This document shows, piece by piece, positions 29,967 to 42,070 of a stretch of DNA of 64,000 nucleotides; the stretch's first letter is position 1, and each line of letters opens with the position of its first letter. The notes below the pieces were generated by a model. The model had not been told where the DNA came from and ran no database searches. It was given only the letters and a program-made list of their open reading frames with translations. Position numbers and translations under genes: made by a program. Source of the DNA: Vigna angularis (Eukaryota > Streptophyta > Magnoliopsida > Fabales > Fabaceae). The stretch covers positions 14,861,001 to 14,925,000 of the forward strand of contig NC_068979.1 in NCBI RefSeq assembly GCF_016808095.1, read 5' to 3'.

Positions 29967-32402
29967 TCACGTTCCATCTTCTGTATAGTTGATGTAATCT
30001 TTCCACCAACTTCTCAACTGCTTCCTTTGGACTGTTTTGGTTCTTCTAGAATATGGAGACTCTATCTCTATCATCTCCTTTTCTTTGAAGCCCTTCACAA
30101 CCCACAACTTGTTCTTGAGTCTCACAGGTGTGCCAAGTTGGGGTTCTCTTTTCTTCCAGTCCCTAGAAATCTCTTCTCCTTTTCCAGTTTCTTCTTCATC
30201 CTTGGGTACCTGAAACAACAAACAGTGGTTACCTGAAACCTCAAGATTTTCATCTTGACTTCTAGTCATGGGTGCATCTCGAAATGCAGCTTTATAACTA
30301 GCCTCTTCCTCCTTTGCTTGTGTTTCATCTTTGAAGACATCCACCACCACTCTCTCCTCTCTGTCTTGGAGCACCACTATACCTTCATGTACATCAATGA
30401 TGGCCCTGGCCGTTTTCATAAACGGTCTTCCAAGTATGATAGGTATCTTCTCAGTCTCCATTTTCATCACCACAAAGTCTGCTAAGAACTGAAGTTTGCC
30501 AACACAAACTATAATATCCTCAGCAATCCCACATGGCTCCTTTGAAGATCCATCGGCCATTACTAGATTAACCTTTACAGGTTTCACTTTGACATTGCCA
30601 ATTTGCTCCAGTAAAGAGTAAGGTATCAAGTTAACACTTGAACCTAAATCAAGGAGAGCTTTCTTCACCTTTTTCTTCCCTATAGTGCAAGGGATAGAAA
30701 AAATACCTGGATCTGGTGCTTTAGGAGGGAATGACTCTTTTTTAACAGTTATACACTCCTTTGCCTCATCATCTCTACGTCTTTTCTTTGTAGAGATTTC
30801 TTCATTAGATTTAGTGTAAACCGTAATCTGTTGTAGAATCTGTTCCCAAGGTGCATCATTATCCACCATTTTGAATAATTCTGTGAAGTCTAGTTGTTTC
30901 CCTTGATGGATTGGAAAAGGAAAAGTGCTTTTGCTCTCTATTTCTCTTCTTTCTTCTGTATCTAACTCAACTTTCTCATCATCAACACTCTCTACCACCT
31001 TGCACTCTTCTCTGGGGTTAACCTCAGTATTAGCCCCGAAATTTCTATCTGGTCTTTCTTCCAATCGCTTGATAATTTGACCCATTTGAATCTCCCAATT
31101 CTTTATCGCAGCTTCAGTGCTCTTTTGAGAAGATTCTGTTTTCTGTATGAATTGATTAAGAGTTTCTTCCAACCTTGTTTGCCTTTCATTAAGCGCAGAT
31201 AACTGTTGCCACAAGGTTGGTTGCTGCTGCTGCTTGTTATATTGATTAGCTTGCCCAGTTTGTCCTTGGCCAATGCTTGGATGTGGTTTCCACCCTTGAT
31301 TGTAATTCCCTTGACGGTATGGAAATTGATTAGCCATGAAATTAACATCCTCCACGGCTTCCACTGGCAAAGCACATTGACCATTAACATGGTCACCTCC
31401 ACATAATTCGCATAACTGGGTTTGTACCTGTGCAGCAGATTTCAACTCTTTAGGTAATTGAGCCAAAGTTTTAGTCAGAGTCTCCAGCTGTTGAGTTAGA
31501 ATTTTGTTCTGAGCTAGCAAGGCATCATGTGTTTGTAAATGAAGAACTCCTTTTTGTTGCATAGGAGCTCCTCTCTCACTGTGCAGCTCATTATCACTTG
31601 TAGCCATATTTTCAATAATTTCAGTTGCTTCCTCTAGAGTCTTCCATTTGATATTGCCTCCAGCTGAGGCATCCAGCATCATCTTGGTTTCTGAACCAAG
31701 CCCTCCAAGGAAAGTTAGGACTACTTCTTGATCTTCAAAACCATGCGTGGGAGTTTTACGTAACAAGCTTTTATACCTGTCCCATGCATGTCCAAGTGAT
31801 TCTTCCATGCCCTGCTTGAATGACGAAATCTCTTGCTTGCCTTTGGTCACCTTAGATTGTGGAAAGTACTTGTTTAAAAATTTTGTGACCACTGCTTCCC
31901 ACTCTGTGAAACTTTCTTCTGGAAAAGAGTTTAACCAAAGCTTAGCATTGCCCCCCAATGAGAAGGGAAACAAGCTAAGTTTGATAGCTTCGTCTGGCAC
32001 CCCATTAATCTTGACCGTATTGCAGATCTCATTGAAAGTTGTAAGGTGCTCATATGGGCTTTCGTGAGATAACCCATTAAATTGATTACTCTTCACCAGT
32101 TGAATTAATGCTGGCTTGACCTCCATGTTGGCTGCATTGACTCTAGGTCTTGCTATGCTGTTAAAGTGTTGAGGTCCAGCAATATTAGTGTAATCTGCAA
32201 GAGTTCTTCTAGCATTGTTATTCTCCATACTTCTTGTGCTGTGAACAGAACCTTGTGGTGATGATTGTAGGAGAGTTTCTGGAGAAGGGAAAAGTTCTCT
32301 GGACGTTCTGATTCTTCTCCTCCTTCTACTCTCGTCTAGCCCTTCAAAAAGTGGTTCTGTTGTTTTCTTACTCCTAGTCCGAATTGCTTCCTGCATACAC
32401 AA
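29967..32402 (-). CDS. Gag-protease polyprotein (811 aa)
   Basis: Intact. An arginine-rich patch lies at residues 25-33 and the plant retrotransposon gag domain at about 80-250 (LWLNSFPEES near 156, FLGGLGS near 231). A CX2CX3HX4C zinc knuckle is at 331-343, one residue shorter than the retroviral CX2CX4HX4C. A Gln-rich stretch and a probable coiled coil lie at about 385-450. The retropepsin active site is DLGS at 585-588, with IILGRPFM at about 655-662. After the protease only about 100 residues remain, ending in a basic segment (LWVVKGF ... RKQLRSWW), so pol is missing. Gag would assemble particles and bind RNA, and the protease would mature gag. The start MCMQEA follows the leader. A TGCAG site inside the first codons leaves the true start open. 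Confidence 0.85.
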   Translation of the reverse strand: MCMQEAIRTRSKKTTEPLFEGLDESRRRRRIRTSRELFPSPETLLQSSPQGSVHSTRSMENNNARRTLADYTNIAGPQHFNSIARPRVNAANMEVKPALIQLVKSNQFNGLSHESPYEHLTTFNEICNTVKINGVPDEAIKLSLFPFSLGGNAKLWLNSFPEESFTEWEAVVTKFLNKYFPQSKVTKGKQEISSFKQGMEESLGHAWDRYKSLLRKTPTHGFEDQEVVLTFLGGLGSETKMMLDASAGGNIKWKTLEEATEIIENMATSDNELHSERGAPMQQKGVLHLQTHDALLAQNKILTQQLETLTKTLAQLPKELKSAAQVQTQLCELCGGDHVNGQCALPVEAVEDVNFMANQFPYRQGNYNQGWKPHPSIGQGQTGQANQYNKQQQQPTLWQQLSALNERQTRLEETLNQFIQKTESSQKSTEAAIKNWEIQMGQIIKRLEERPDRNFGANTEVNPREECKVVESVDDEKVELDTEERREIESKSTFPFPIHQGKQLDFTELFKMVDNDAPWEQILQQITVYTKSNEEISTKKRRRDDEAKECITVKKESFPPKAPDPGIFSIPCTIGKKKVKKALLDLGSSVNLIPYSLLEQIGNVKVKPVKVNLVMADGSSKEPCGIAEDIIVCVGKLQFLADFVVMKMETEKIPIILGRPFMKTARAIIDVHEGIVVLQDREERVVVDVFKDETQAKEEEASYKAAFRDAPMTRSQDENLEVSGNHCLLFQVPKDEEETGKGEEISRDWKKREPQLGTPVRLKNKLWVVKGFKEKEMIEIESPYSRRTKTVQRKQLRSWWKDYINYTEDGT

Positions 32403-32710
32403 GAAAACAAAACCCTAGAAAAGATTTGTTAGCACAAAAAGATATAGAAGAAGATATAAATTCAGAAGATAAAAAAAAAGATTTAGAAGATAGAATCAAA
32501 TAAGATAGAATAAAATAAAACCTAATCTAAAAAATAAAATCTAACCTAATCTAAAAGATAGAATAAAATAAAATAAAATCTAACCTAATCTAAAAAGATA
32601 AAATAAAATAAAATAAAAACAGAAAAATAAAAACAGAAAAAAATAAAAACAGAAATTCAAAAAGTTAAAGATAATCAATAATCACACAAATTAACCAGTT
32701 AAACCACGAG
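32403..32710 (-). other. Leader of element C
   Basis: A/T-rich low-complexity sequence between gag and PBS, with AAAAT and AACCTAATCT units. Confidence 0.7.
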
Positions 32711-32728
32711 TCCCCGGCAACGGCGCCA
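32711..32728 (-). other. Primer-binding site for tRNA-Asp, element C
   Basis: Complement of TGGCGCCGTTGCCGGGGA, 6 nt from the 5' LTR. Confidence 0.95.
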
Positions 32729-32734
32729 AAAACT

Positions 32735-34019
32735 TGATGGACAAATTTGTAAGCACCAAAATATGATGTCACAAACTTGTTTCACAATCGGCAAGTATGA
32801 CCGAATCGTTCAAGTAATAAACTTGGTAAGACCAAGTATCGTTCTTCCCAAAGGACTCACGGCCTAGTTTAGTTGTGTGGTTTGTTGATTAACTAAGACT
32901 TACAAACGAAATAATTGGATTATGTTATGCAAGACGAAAACTAAACATGTATGCATGAATTGATCAATGGCAAAGACAAAAGATAAACACTTTCAATGGA
33001 TTATATGAATGAATATGTTGTTGGGGGTCAATTTCATCTCATCCACTCTCATACATTTAGGAATTCAACATTCAAATCATCATTGTTAATGCCACTCTCT
33101 AAAGTACCATTCTAGATGGCTTCTCCCTAATCAAATAGTTCATACAATTCCTAGCATTCCTAATGATTAGTTCATAAGTGCAGGAGCTTAACGACAACCA
33201 ATATAACATTGGGAGAAATTCCCCGGATCTAGACTTCCCCGTACGTGTCCGTATCGACAAAACCAATAATCATGCAATAGAATGAGTTAAACAATGCAAG
33301 CATTAAGCAAAGAGGAAAAACCCTAACTAATGATGAAAGAAAGCATAAGTCTTAGATTAAGATGCAAGCATAAATTCCATATATGAGAGCTTCAAGAGAT
33401 TACATTGATTCCCCAACAAACATACAAGGTTTAGTTCACCATATTCATGGTGAACCTAGATGAACAATAATGAAAGAATGAAAGATAAAACCCTAGAAAG
33501 GTGAAGAGGTAGCCTGAGCATCCAAGATCCTCCTTCAAAGGGGTGGAAGAGAGAGTGTTTGCCTCGTTTCTGCCAAAGATCTCTAACCCTAGGACGTGCA
33601 AGTCCTTATATACTATTCTAGAGTTACAAAAGATTACAAAAGCCCAAGCCCAAAAAGTACCGCTCAGCGGTGAGTGCGCGTCACGTTTCTTCCCCTCAGC
33701 GGCCAGTTTGCCCCTCAGCGTGACTCCCGCAACCTTCTGAGTGCCGCTCAGCGGTAAAATACCGCTGAGCGGTGCCTTCGACTTCTCTTTTTGCACTCTT
33801 TGCTTCCTTTTATGATTCCACTTCTCTCCTTCTTCACTTCTTTCACTAAATTCACCTCAAAACCTGCACAAAAACACTCAAATCAAGCATAAACCTGTCC
33901 AGCTCTCTTATTTCTGAAAATATAGATAAAAGCATTGATTTCAAGCTAGTTTCTAAGTCTAAAGGTTGCTTTTAATATCAATTTTAAGCATGAAAATAAC
34001 AGTTTTTCAACTGTTATCA
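32735..34019 (-). repeat. 5' LTR of element C (1285 bp)
   Basis: Same length as the 3' LTR. Differences I saw are at about 32925, 33581 and 33770. CCGCTCAGCGG-type boxes are near 33661, 33743 and 33762. TATATAAG on the minus strand is at about 33605-33612. Confidence 0.9.
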
Positions 34020-34024
34020 GTGCT
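34020..34024. other. Target-site duplication GTGCT, right of element C
   Basis: Pairs with 25046-25050 and restores the gag reading of B when C is removed. Confidence 0.9.
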
Positions 34025-35305
34025 CTTTTGAGAAGATTCTGTTTTCTGTATGAATTGCTGAAGAGTTTCTTCCAACCTTGTTTGTCTTTCATTAAGCATA
34101 GATAACTGTTGCCACAAGGTTGGTTGCTGCTGCTGCTTATTATATTGATTAGCTTGCCCAGTTTGTCCTTGGCCAATGCTTGGATGTGGTTTCCACCCTT
34201 GATTATAATTCCCTTGACGGTATGGAAATTGATTAGCCATGAAATTAACATCCTCCACGGCTTCCACTGGAAAAGCACACTGACCATTGACATGATCACC
34301 TCCACATAATTCGCACAACTGGGTTTGTACCTGTGCAGCAGATTTCAACTCTTTAGGTAATTGAGCCAAAGTTTTAGTCAGAGTCTCCAGCTGTTGAGTT
34401 AGAATTTTATTCTGAGCTAGCAAGGCATCATGTGTTTGTAATTGAAGAACTCCTTTTTGTTGCATAGGAGCTCCTCTCTCACTGTGCAGCTCATTGTCAC
34501 TAGTAGCCATGTTTTCTATAATTTCAGTTGCTTCCTCTGGAGTCTTCCATTTAATATTGCCTCCTGCTGAGGCGTCCAGCATCATCTTGGTTTGTGAACC
34601 AAGCCCTCCAAGGAAAGTTAAGACTACTTCTTGATCTTCAAAACCATGCGTGGGAGTTTTACGTAACAAGCTTTTATACCTGTCCCATGCATGCCCCAGT
34701 GATTCTTCCATGCCCTGCTTGAATGAAGAAATCTCTTGCTTGCCTTTGGTCACCTTAGATTGTGGGAAGTATTTGTTTAAAAATTTTGTAACCACTGCTT
34801 CCCACTCTGTGAAACTTTCTTCTGGAAAAGAGTTCAACCAAAGCTTAGCGTTGCCTCCCAATGAGAAAGGAAACAAGCTAAGTTTGATAGCTTCGTCTGG
34901 CACCCCATTAATCTTGACCGTGTTGCAAATCTCGTTAAAGGTAGTAAGGTGCTCATATGGGCTTTCATGAGATAACCCATTAAATTGATTACTCTTCACC
35001 AGTTGAATTAGTGCTGGTTTGACCTCCATATTGGCTGCATTGACTCTAGGTCTAGCTATGCTGTTAAAGTGCTGAGGTCCAGCAATATTAGTGTAATCTG
35101 CAAGAGTTCTTCTAGCATTGTTATTCTCCATACTTCCTGTGCTAAGAACAGAACCTTGTGGTGATGATTGTAGGAGAGTTTCTGGAGAAGGGAAAAGTTC
35201 TCTAGACGTTCTGATTCTTCTCCTCCTTCTACTCTGTTCTAGACCTTCAAGAAGTGGTTCTGTTGTTTTCTTACTCCTAGTTCGAATTGCTTCCTGCATA
35301 CACAA
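34025..35305 (-). pseudogene. Gag N-terminal part of B, cut by element C
   Basis: Open from MCMQEA through the Arg-rich patch, gag domain, zinc knuckle and Gln-rich stretch. It then runs into the LTR of C with a stop a few codons later. It corresponds to residues 1 to about 428 of the gag-protease in C. The remainder is at 23890-25050. Confidence 0.85.
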
Positions 35306-35599
35306 GAAAACAAAACCCTAGAAAAGATTTGTTAGCACAAAAAGATATAGAAGAAGATATATATTCAGAAGATAAAAAGATTTAGAAGATAGAATCAAAT
35401 AAGATAGAATAAAATAAAACCTAATCTAAAAATTAAAATATAACCTAATCTAAAAGATAAAATAAAATAAAATAAAATCTAATCAAATAAAAATAAAATC
35501 TAATCTAATCTAATAAAAACAGAAAAAATAAAAACAGAAATTCAAATTTAAAGATAAAGATAATCAATAATCACACAAATTAACCAGTTAAACCACGAG
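35306..35599 (-). other. Leader of element B
   Basis: A/T-rich AAAAT and AATCT units followed by the conserved sequence next to the PBS. Confidence 0.7.
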
Positions 35600-35617
35600 T
35601 CCCCGGCAACGGCGCCA
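35600..35617 (-). other. Primer-binding site for tRNA-Asp, element B
   Basis: Complement of the common 18-mer, 6 nt from the LTR. Confidence 0.95.
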
Positions 35618-35623
35618 AAAACT

Positions 35624-36925
35624 TGATGGACAAATTCTTAAGCACCAAAATATGATGTCACAAACTTGTTTCACAATCGGCAAGTATGACCGAATCGTTC
35701 AAGTAATAAACTTGGTAAGACCAAGTATCGTTCTTCCCAAAGGACTCACGACCTAGTTTAGTTGTGTGGTTTCTTGATTAACTAAGACTTACAAACGAAA
35801 TATTTGGATTATATTATGCAAAAGACGAAAATAAACATGTATGCATGAAATTTGATCAATGGCAAAGACAAAAGATAAACACTTTCAATGAAATATATGA
35901 ATGAATATGTTGTTGGGGGTCAATTTCATCTCATCCACTCTCATACATTTTAGGAATTCAATATTCAAATCATCATTGTTAATGCCACTCTCTAAAGTAC
36001 CATTCTAGATGGCTTCTCCCTAATCACGAGTTCATACAATTCCTAGCATTCCTAATGATTAGTTCATAAGTGCAGGAGCTTAATGACAACCAATATAATA
36101 TTGGGAGAAATTCCCCGGATCTAGACTTCCCCGTACGTGTCCGTATCGACAAAAACAATAATCATGCATTGAATGAGTTAAACTATGCAAGCATTGAGCA
36201 AAGAGGAAAAACCCTAACTAATGATGAAAGAAAGCATAAATCTTAGATTAAGATGCAAGCATAAATTCCATATATGAGAGCTTCAAGAGATTACATTGAT
36301 TCCCCAACAAACATACAAAGTTTAGTTCACCATATTCATGGTGAACCTAGATGAATTACAATGAAAGTATGAAAGAATAAACCCTAAAAAGGTGAAGAGG
36401 TAGCCTGAGCATCCAAGATCTTCCTTCAAAGGGGTGGAAGAGAGAGTGTTTGCCTTGTTTCTGCCAAAGATACCTAACCCTAGGAAACCCTAAAGCTTAA
36501 ATACCATTCGTAAATTACAAAAAGTCAAGCCCAAGCCCATTAAAGTGCCGCTCAGCGGTAAAATACCGCTCAGCGGTGATTGCGCGTCTCGTTTTCTCCC
36601 CTCAGCGGCCATTTTGCCCCTCAACGGACCTCCCGCAACCTCTTGAGTGCCGCTCAGCGGTAAAATGCCGCTGAGCGGTGACTTCGACTTCTTCTTTTTG
36701 CACTCTTCGATTCCTTTTCTGATTCTATCTCTCTCCTTCTTCACTTCTTTCACTAAATTCACCTTAAAACCTGCACAAAAACACTGAAATCAAGTATAAA
36801 CCTGTCCAGCTCTCTTATTTCTGAAAATATGGATAAAAGTATGATTTCAAGCTAGTTTCTAAGTCTAAAGGTTGCTTTTAGTATCAATTTTAAGCATGAA
36901 AATAACAGTTTTTCAACTGTTATCA
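35624..36925 (-). repeat. 5' LTR of element B (1302 bp)
   Basis: TGATGG to TTATCA, followed by ACTTC and the minisatellite. It differs from the 3' LTR at eight or nine positions by my reading, for example AATTCTTAAG for AATTTGTAAG near the left end. Confidence 0.85.
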
Positions 36926-36930
36926 ACTTC

Positions 36931-39900
36931 CTTCACTTCGTCAACTTCCTCTACCTCCTCCACTTCCTCTACTTCTTCCACTTCCTCTACTTCCTCCCAT
37001 TCGTCCACTTCGTCCACTTATCCCACTTCGTCCACTTCCTACACTTTGTTCACTTCGTCCACCTGCTCCACTTCCTCTACGTCCTTCACTTCTTCCACTT
37101 CCTCAACTTCGTCCACTTCATCAACTTCGTCATCCTTTTCTTCTTCTTCTTCCACTTCGTCCACTTCTTCCACTTCTTCTTCCACTTCCTCCACTTCCTC
37201 CACTACCTCAACTTCATCCACTTTCTCAACTTGCTCCACTTCGTCCACTTCCCCCACTTCTTTCACTTCCTCCACATCGTCCACTAACTCCACTTCGTCC
37301 ACTTCATCTACATCTTCCACTTCGTCCACTTCTTCAGTTTTTTCAACTTCTTCCAGTTCTTCCACTTCATCTACTTTCTACACTACGTCCACTTCCTACA
37401 CTTCGTCCACTTCCTGCCCTTCCTCCACTTTCTCCACTTCCTCCACTTCCCCCACTTCCTCCGCTTCTTCCACTTCGTCCACTTCCTCCACTTCCTCCAC
37501 TTTGTCCACTTCGTTTACTTCGTCCACTTGCTCCACTTCCTCTACATCCTCCACTTCCTCCACTTCGACCACTTCCTCCACTTCGTCCACTTCGTCCAGT
37601 TCGTCAACTTCATCCACTACGTCAACTTCGTCCACTAAGTCCACTTCTTCAACTTCTTCCACTTCTTTCACTTCCTGCACTTCCTCCACTTCCTTCACTT
37701 CGTCCACTTCCTCTACCTCCTCCACTTCCTCTACTTCTTCCACTTCCTCTACTTCCTCACTTTCGTCCACTTCGTCCAGTTATTCCACTTCGTCCACTTC
37801 CTCCACTTCGTTCACTTCCTCCACTTCCTCTACATCCTTCACTTCTTCCACTTCCTAAACTTCGTCCACTTTGTCCACTTCGTCAACTTCGTCAACCTTT
37901 TCTTCTTCTTCTTCCACTTTGTCCACTTCATCCAATTCGTCCATTTGTCCACTTCATCTACTTCGTCCAATTCATCCAATTCGTCCACTTCATCCACTTC
38001 GTCCACTTTCTCTACTTCCTCCACTTCCTCCACTTCCTCCACTTCGTCCAATTCGTCGAATTCGTCCACTTCGTCCACTTTGTCCACTTCCTCCACTTCC
38101 TCCACTTCGTCCACTTCCTCCACTTTGTCCACTTCCTCCTTTACCTCCACTTCGTCCGCTTCGTCCACTTTGTCCACTTCGTCCACTCCGTCCACTTCGT
38201 CCATTTCGCCTACTTCTTCCACTTCTTCTTCGACTTCTTCTTCCACTTCGTCCACTTCGTCGACTTCCTCCACTTCTTCCACTTCTTCCACTTCTTGTTC
38301 CACTTCTTCCACTTCTTCCACTTCTTGTTCCACTTCGTCCATTTCGTTAACTTCGTCCACTTCTTCAACTTGTTCAACTTCTTCCACTTCTTCCACTTCT
38401 TCTTCCACTTCCTCCACTTCCTCCACTTGCTCCACTTCCTCTACATCCTAAACTTCGTCCAATTCGTCCAATTCGTCTACCTCATCTACTTCGTCCACTT
38501 TGTCTACTTCCTCCACTTCCTCCACTTCGTCCAATTCGTCCACTTTGTCTACTCCTCCACTTCCCCCACTTTGTCCAATTCGTCCAATATGTCCACTACG
38601 TCCACTTCATCTGCTTTGTCCACTTCGTCCACTCCGTCCACTTCCTCCACTTCGTTCACTTCGTCCACTTCGCCCACTTCTTCCACTTCTTCTTCGACTT
38701 CTTCCTCCACTTCGTCGACTTCCTCCACTTCGTCCACTTCGTCAACTTCATCAACTTCATCAACTTCGTCCACTTCATCAACTTCATCAACTTCTTCCAC
38801 TTCGTCCACTTCGTTAATTTCGTTAACTTCGTCCACTTCTTCAACTTATCCAACTTCTTCCACTTCTTCCACTTCTCTTTCCACTTCGTCCACTACCTCC
38901 ACTTTCTCAACTTCCTGAACTTCCTCCTCTTCGTCCACTTTGCCCCCTTCGTCCACTTCCTTCACTTCATCTAGTTGCTCTACTTCGTCCACTGCATCTA
39001 CATCTTCCACTTCCTCCACTTCTTCCACTTCCTCCACTTCCTGCACTTCGTCAACTTCGTCCACTAGGTCCACTTCGTCCACTTCTTCAGTTTTTTAAAC
39101 TTCTCCCAGTTCTTCCACTTCCTCCACTTTCTTCACTACGTCCACTTCCTGCACTTCGTCCACTTCTTGCCCTTCCTCCACTTTCTCCACTTCCTCCACT
39201 TCTTCCACTTCCTCCACTTCCTCCACTTTGTCCACTTCCTCCACTTCCTCCATTTCCTCCACTTCCTCCACTTCGTCTACTTCCTTCATTTGCTCCACTT
39301 CCTCCACTTCCTCCTCAACTTCGTCCACTTCGTCAACTTCGTCCACTTCGTCCACTTCGTAAACTTCGTCAACTTTGTCCACTTCTTCAACTCCTTTTAC
39401 TTCTTCTTCCACTTCTTGCACTTCGTCCACTTTGTCCACTTCCTCCAGTACCTCCACTTCGTGCATTTCGTCCACTTCGTCCACTTCATCCACTCCATCC
39501 ACTTCGTGCACTTAGTTCACTTCGTGCACTTCCTCCACTTCATCCACTTCGTGCACTTCCTCCACTTCGTCCACTTGCTCCACTTCCCGTACATCCTACA
39601 CTTCGTCCAATTCGTCTAATTCGTCCACTTCATCTACTTCGTTCACTTTGTCTACTTCCTCCATTTCCTCCACTTCGTACACTTCGTCCAATTCGTCCGC
39701 TTCGTCCACTTTGTCTACTTCCTCCACTTCCCCCACTTTGTCCAATTCGTCCACTTTATCTATTTCCTCCACTTCGTCCACTTCCTCCTTTACCTCCACT
39801 TCGTCTGCTTCGTCCACTTTGTCCACTTCATCGACTACGTCCACTTCCTCCACTTCGTTCACTTCGTCCACTTCGCCCACTTCTTCCCCTTCTTCTTCCA

Positions 39901-41557
39901 CTTCTTCGTCCACTTCGTCAATTTCGTTAACTTCGTCCACTTCTTCAACTTGTTCAACTTCTTCCACTTCTTCCACTTCGTCCACTTCTTCCACTTCCTC
40001 CTCTTCGTCCACTTCCCCCACTTCGTCCACTTCCATCACTTCGTCCACTTACTCTACTTCGTCCACTTCATCTACATCCTCCACTTCCTCCACTTCCTCC
40101 ACTTCCTACACTTCGTCAACTTCGTCCACTAGGTCCACTTCGTCCCCTTCTTTAGTTTTTTAAACTTCTTCCAGTTCTTTTGCTTCCTCTACTTTCTCCA
40201 CTACGTCCAATTCCTGCACTTCGTCCACTTCCTGCCCTTCCTGCACTTTCTCCACTTCATCCACTTTGTCCACTTCCTCCACTTCGTCCACTTAATCCAC
40301 TTCGTCCACTTCGTCCACTTCCTCCACTTCGTCCACTTAATCCACTTCGTCCACTTCGTCCACTTCGTCCACTTCGTCCACTTCCTCCACTTCCTCCACT
40401 TCGTCTACTTCCTCCATTCGCTCCACTTCCTCCTCCACTTCGTCAACTTCGTCAACTTCGTCCACTTCCTCAAGTACCTCCACTTCGTGCATTTCTTCCA
40501 CTTCGTCCACTTCATCCACTTCGTGCACTTCCTCCACTTCGTCCACTTCCTCCACTTACTCCACTTCCTCTACATCCTCATCTTCGTCAATTATGTCAAC
40601 TTCGTCAACTTCGTCCACTACCTCCAGTTCGTCCACTACGTCCACTTCCTCCACCTCTTCAACTTCTTCAACTTCTTCCACTTCCTCACCCTTCCTCCAC
40701 TTCCTCCACTTCGTCTGCTTCCTCCATTCGCTCCATTTCGTAAACTTCGTCATCTTCGTCCACTTCTTCAACTCCTTCTACTTCTTCTTCCACTTCTTGC
40801 ACTTCGTCCACTTCCTCAAGTACCTCCACTTCGTGCATTTATTCCACTTCGTCCACTTCATCCACTTCGTGCACTTCGTCCACTTCGTGCACTTCATCTA
40901 CTTCCTCCACTTGCTCCACTTCGTCCACTTGCTCCACTTCCTCTACATCCTCCACTTCATCCAGTTCGTCAACTTCGTCCATTATGTCAACTTCGTCAAC
41001 TTCATCCACTTCGTTCACTACCTCCACTACCTCTACTTCGTCCACTACGACCACTTCCTCCACCTCTTCAACTTCGTCAACTTCTTCCACTTCGTCAACT
41101 TCTTCCACTTCCTCCACTTCCTCAACTTCCTGCACTTCCTCCACTTCCTCCATTTCCTCCACTTCTTCCACTACTTCTTCTACTTCTTGCACTTCGTCCA
41201 CTTCCTCCACTTCGTCCACTTCGTGCAGTTCGTCCAATTCGTCCACTTCGGCACTTCGTCCACGTCGTCCACTTCATTCACTTTGTCCATTCTTCCACAT
41301 CCTCCACTTCTTCCACTTCCTTCAATTCCTCCACTTCGTACACTTCGTCCAATTCGTCCAATTCGTCCACTTTGTCCACTTCGTGCACTTCCTCCACTTC
41401 GTCCACTTCGTCAAGTTCATCAACTTCGTCCACTTCTTCAACTCCTTCCAGTTCTTCTTCCACTTCGTCCACTTCCTGCACTACCTCCACTTGTTCCACT
41501 TCTACTTCCACTTCCTCCACTTCCTCCACTTCGTCCACTTCGTCAACTTCGTCCACT
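36931..41557. repeat. 9-bp minisatellite (TCCACTTCN), large array 1
   Basis: About 4.6 kb of degenerate TCCACTTCN units, continuous with 12538-12879 before B inserted. All six frames of the unit lack stop codons, which explains the many long but meaningless ORFs (Ser-Thr, Pro-Leu, His-Phe, Glu-Val). A variant block with GTCCACTTCGGCACTTCG near 41240 also occurs in array 2, so the two arrays share history. Confidence 0.9.
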
Positions 41558-42070
41558 AACAGGTCTATGTCCTATCCGTTTTTGTCCATATTTCATTTTT
41601 AGGGAGGGGATTAACGAAGTTTTCCCTTTTATATTTTCCTATTTTCAGTTTATTAAAATAAAATAAAAAAATAATAATAATAATAATAAAGGGGGCATGG
41701 AGAGAGGACAAATAATACAGAAAGAAAAATATATATAAAAAAAAAGACAAAAATGAAAGCGTAAAAGAAAATAAAACAACTGGAAAGCAGAGAAAGCGGC
41801 AAAGAAAAGTCTGAAGAAGGAAGGAAAGCTCAAAGTAGGAAGGAAAGGAAAAAACATAAAAGAAAGAAGGAAAGATCCAAGGTACAGAGGACTTACCTAG
41901 AGAAGAAGGGCTTGTAGAGGCTCCTCGCAGATCTCAGACGCTTCAGAAGGCACGGGGGGTAGAGGCTCCTCGCAGATCCAGACGCTCAGAGTAGAGAGAA
42001 GAGAGAGAAAGAGAGGAGTAGAGAGAGAGTGGGCAGTTGGGAAATGTCGCTCGGATGCCGAAGAGTGGCC
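41558..42070 (-). other. Possible transcribed leader with a 5' splice site, minus strand
   Basis: Downstream (minus strand) of the TATA box at 42071-42078 is a CT-rich leader. It contains two copies of TCTGCGAGGAGCCTCTAC, then an AGGTAAGT donor consensus at 41891-41898. Beyond it, toward array 1, is AT-rich sequence with an ATT repeat (41660-41690). No coding exon could be found. It may belong to family 2 or to another element. Confidence 0.4.

Larger units (their letters stand above)
25051..34019 (-). mobile_element. Element C, complete gag-PR plus ORF2 retrotransposon without RT or integrase
   Basis: 8969 bp, LTRs 25051-26335 and 32735-34019 (both 1285 bp), flanked by GTGCT. I saw about three base differences between the LTRs. 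It carries an intact 811-aa gag-protease and an intact ORF2, separated by the hairpin region. No sequence for reverse transcriptase, RNase H or integrase exists between protease and ORF2. It is the best reference copy of family 1 in the window. Confidence 0.9.
12880..36925 (-). mobile_element. Element B, gag-PR plus ORF2 retrotransposon, split by A and C
   Basis: LTRs at 12880-14181 and 35624-36925 are both 1302 bp and flanked by ACTTC. I counted about eight or nine differences by eye. Removing nested A and C leaves about 9.07 kb with gag-protease, hairpin region, ORF2 and 3' region. No reverse transcriptase or integrase is present. It inserted into the 9-bp array and was later hit by A (between gag and ORF2) and by C (inside gag). 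Confidence 0.85.

Noticed and set aside
37396..39511. Acidic Glu-Val-Asp repeat ORFs on the minus strand of the arrays
   Set aside because: Same compositional artefact. No conserved start, no non-repeat domain and many frame changes.
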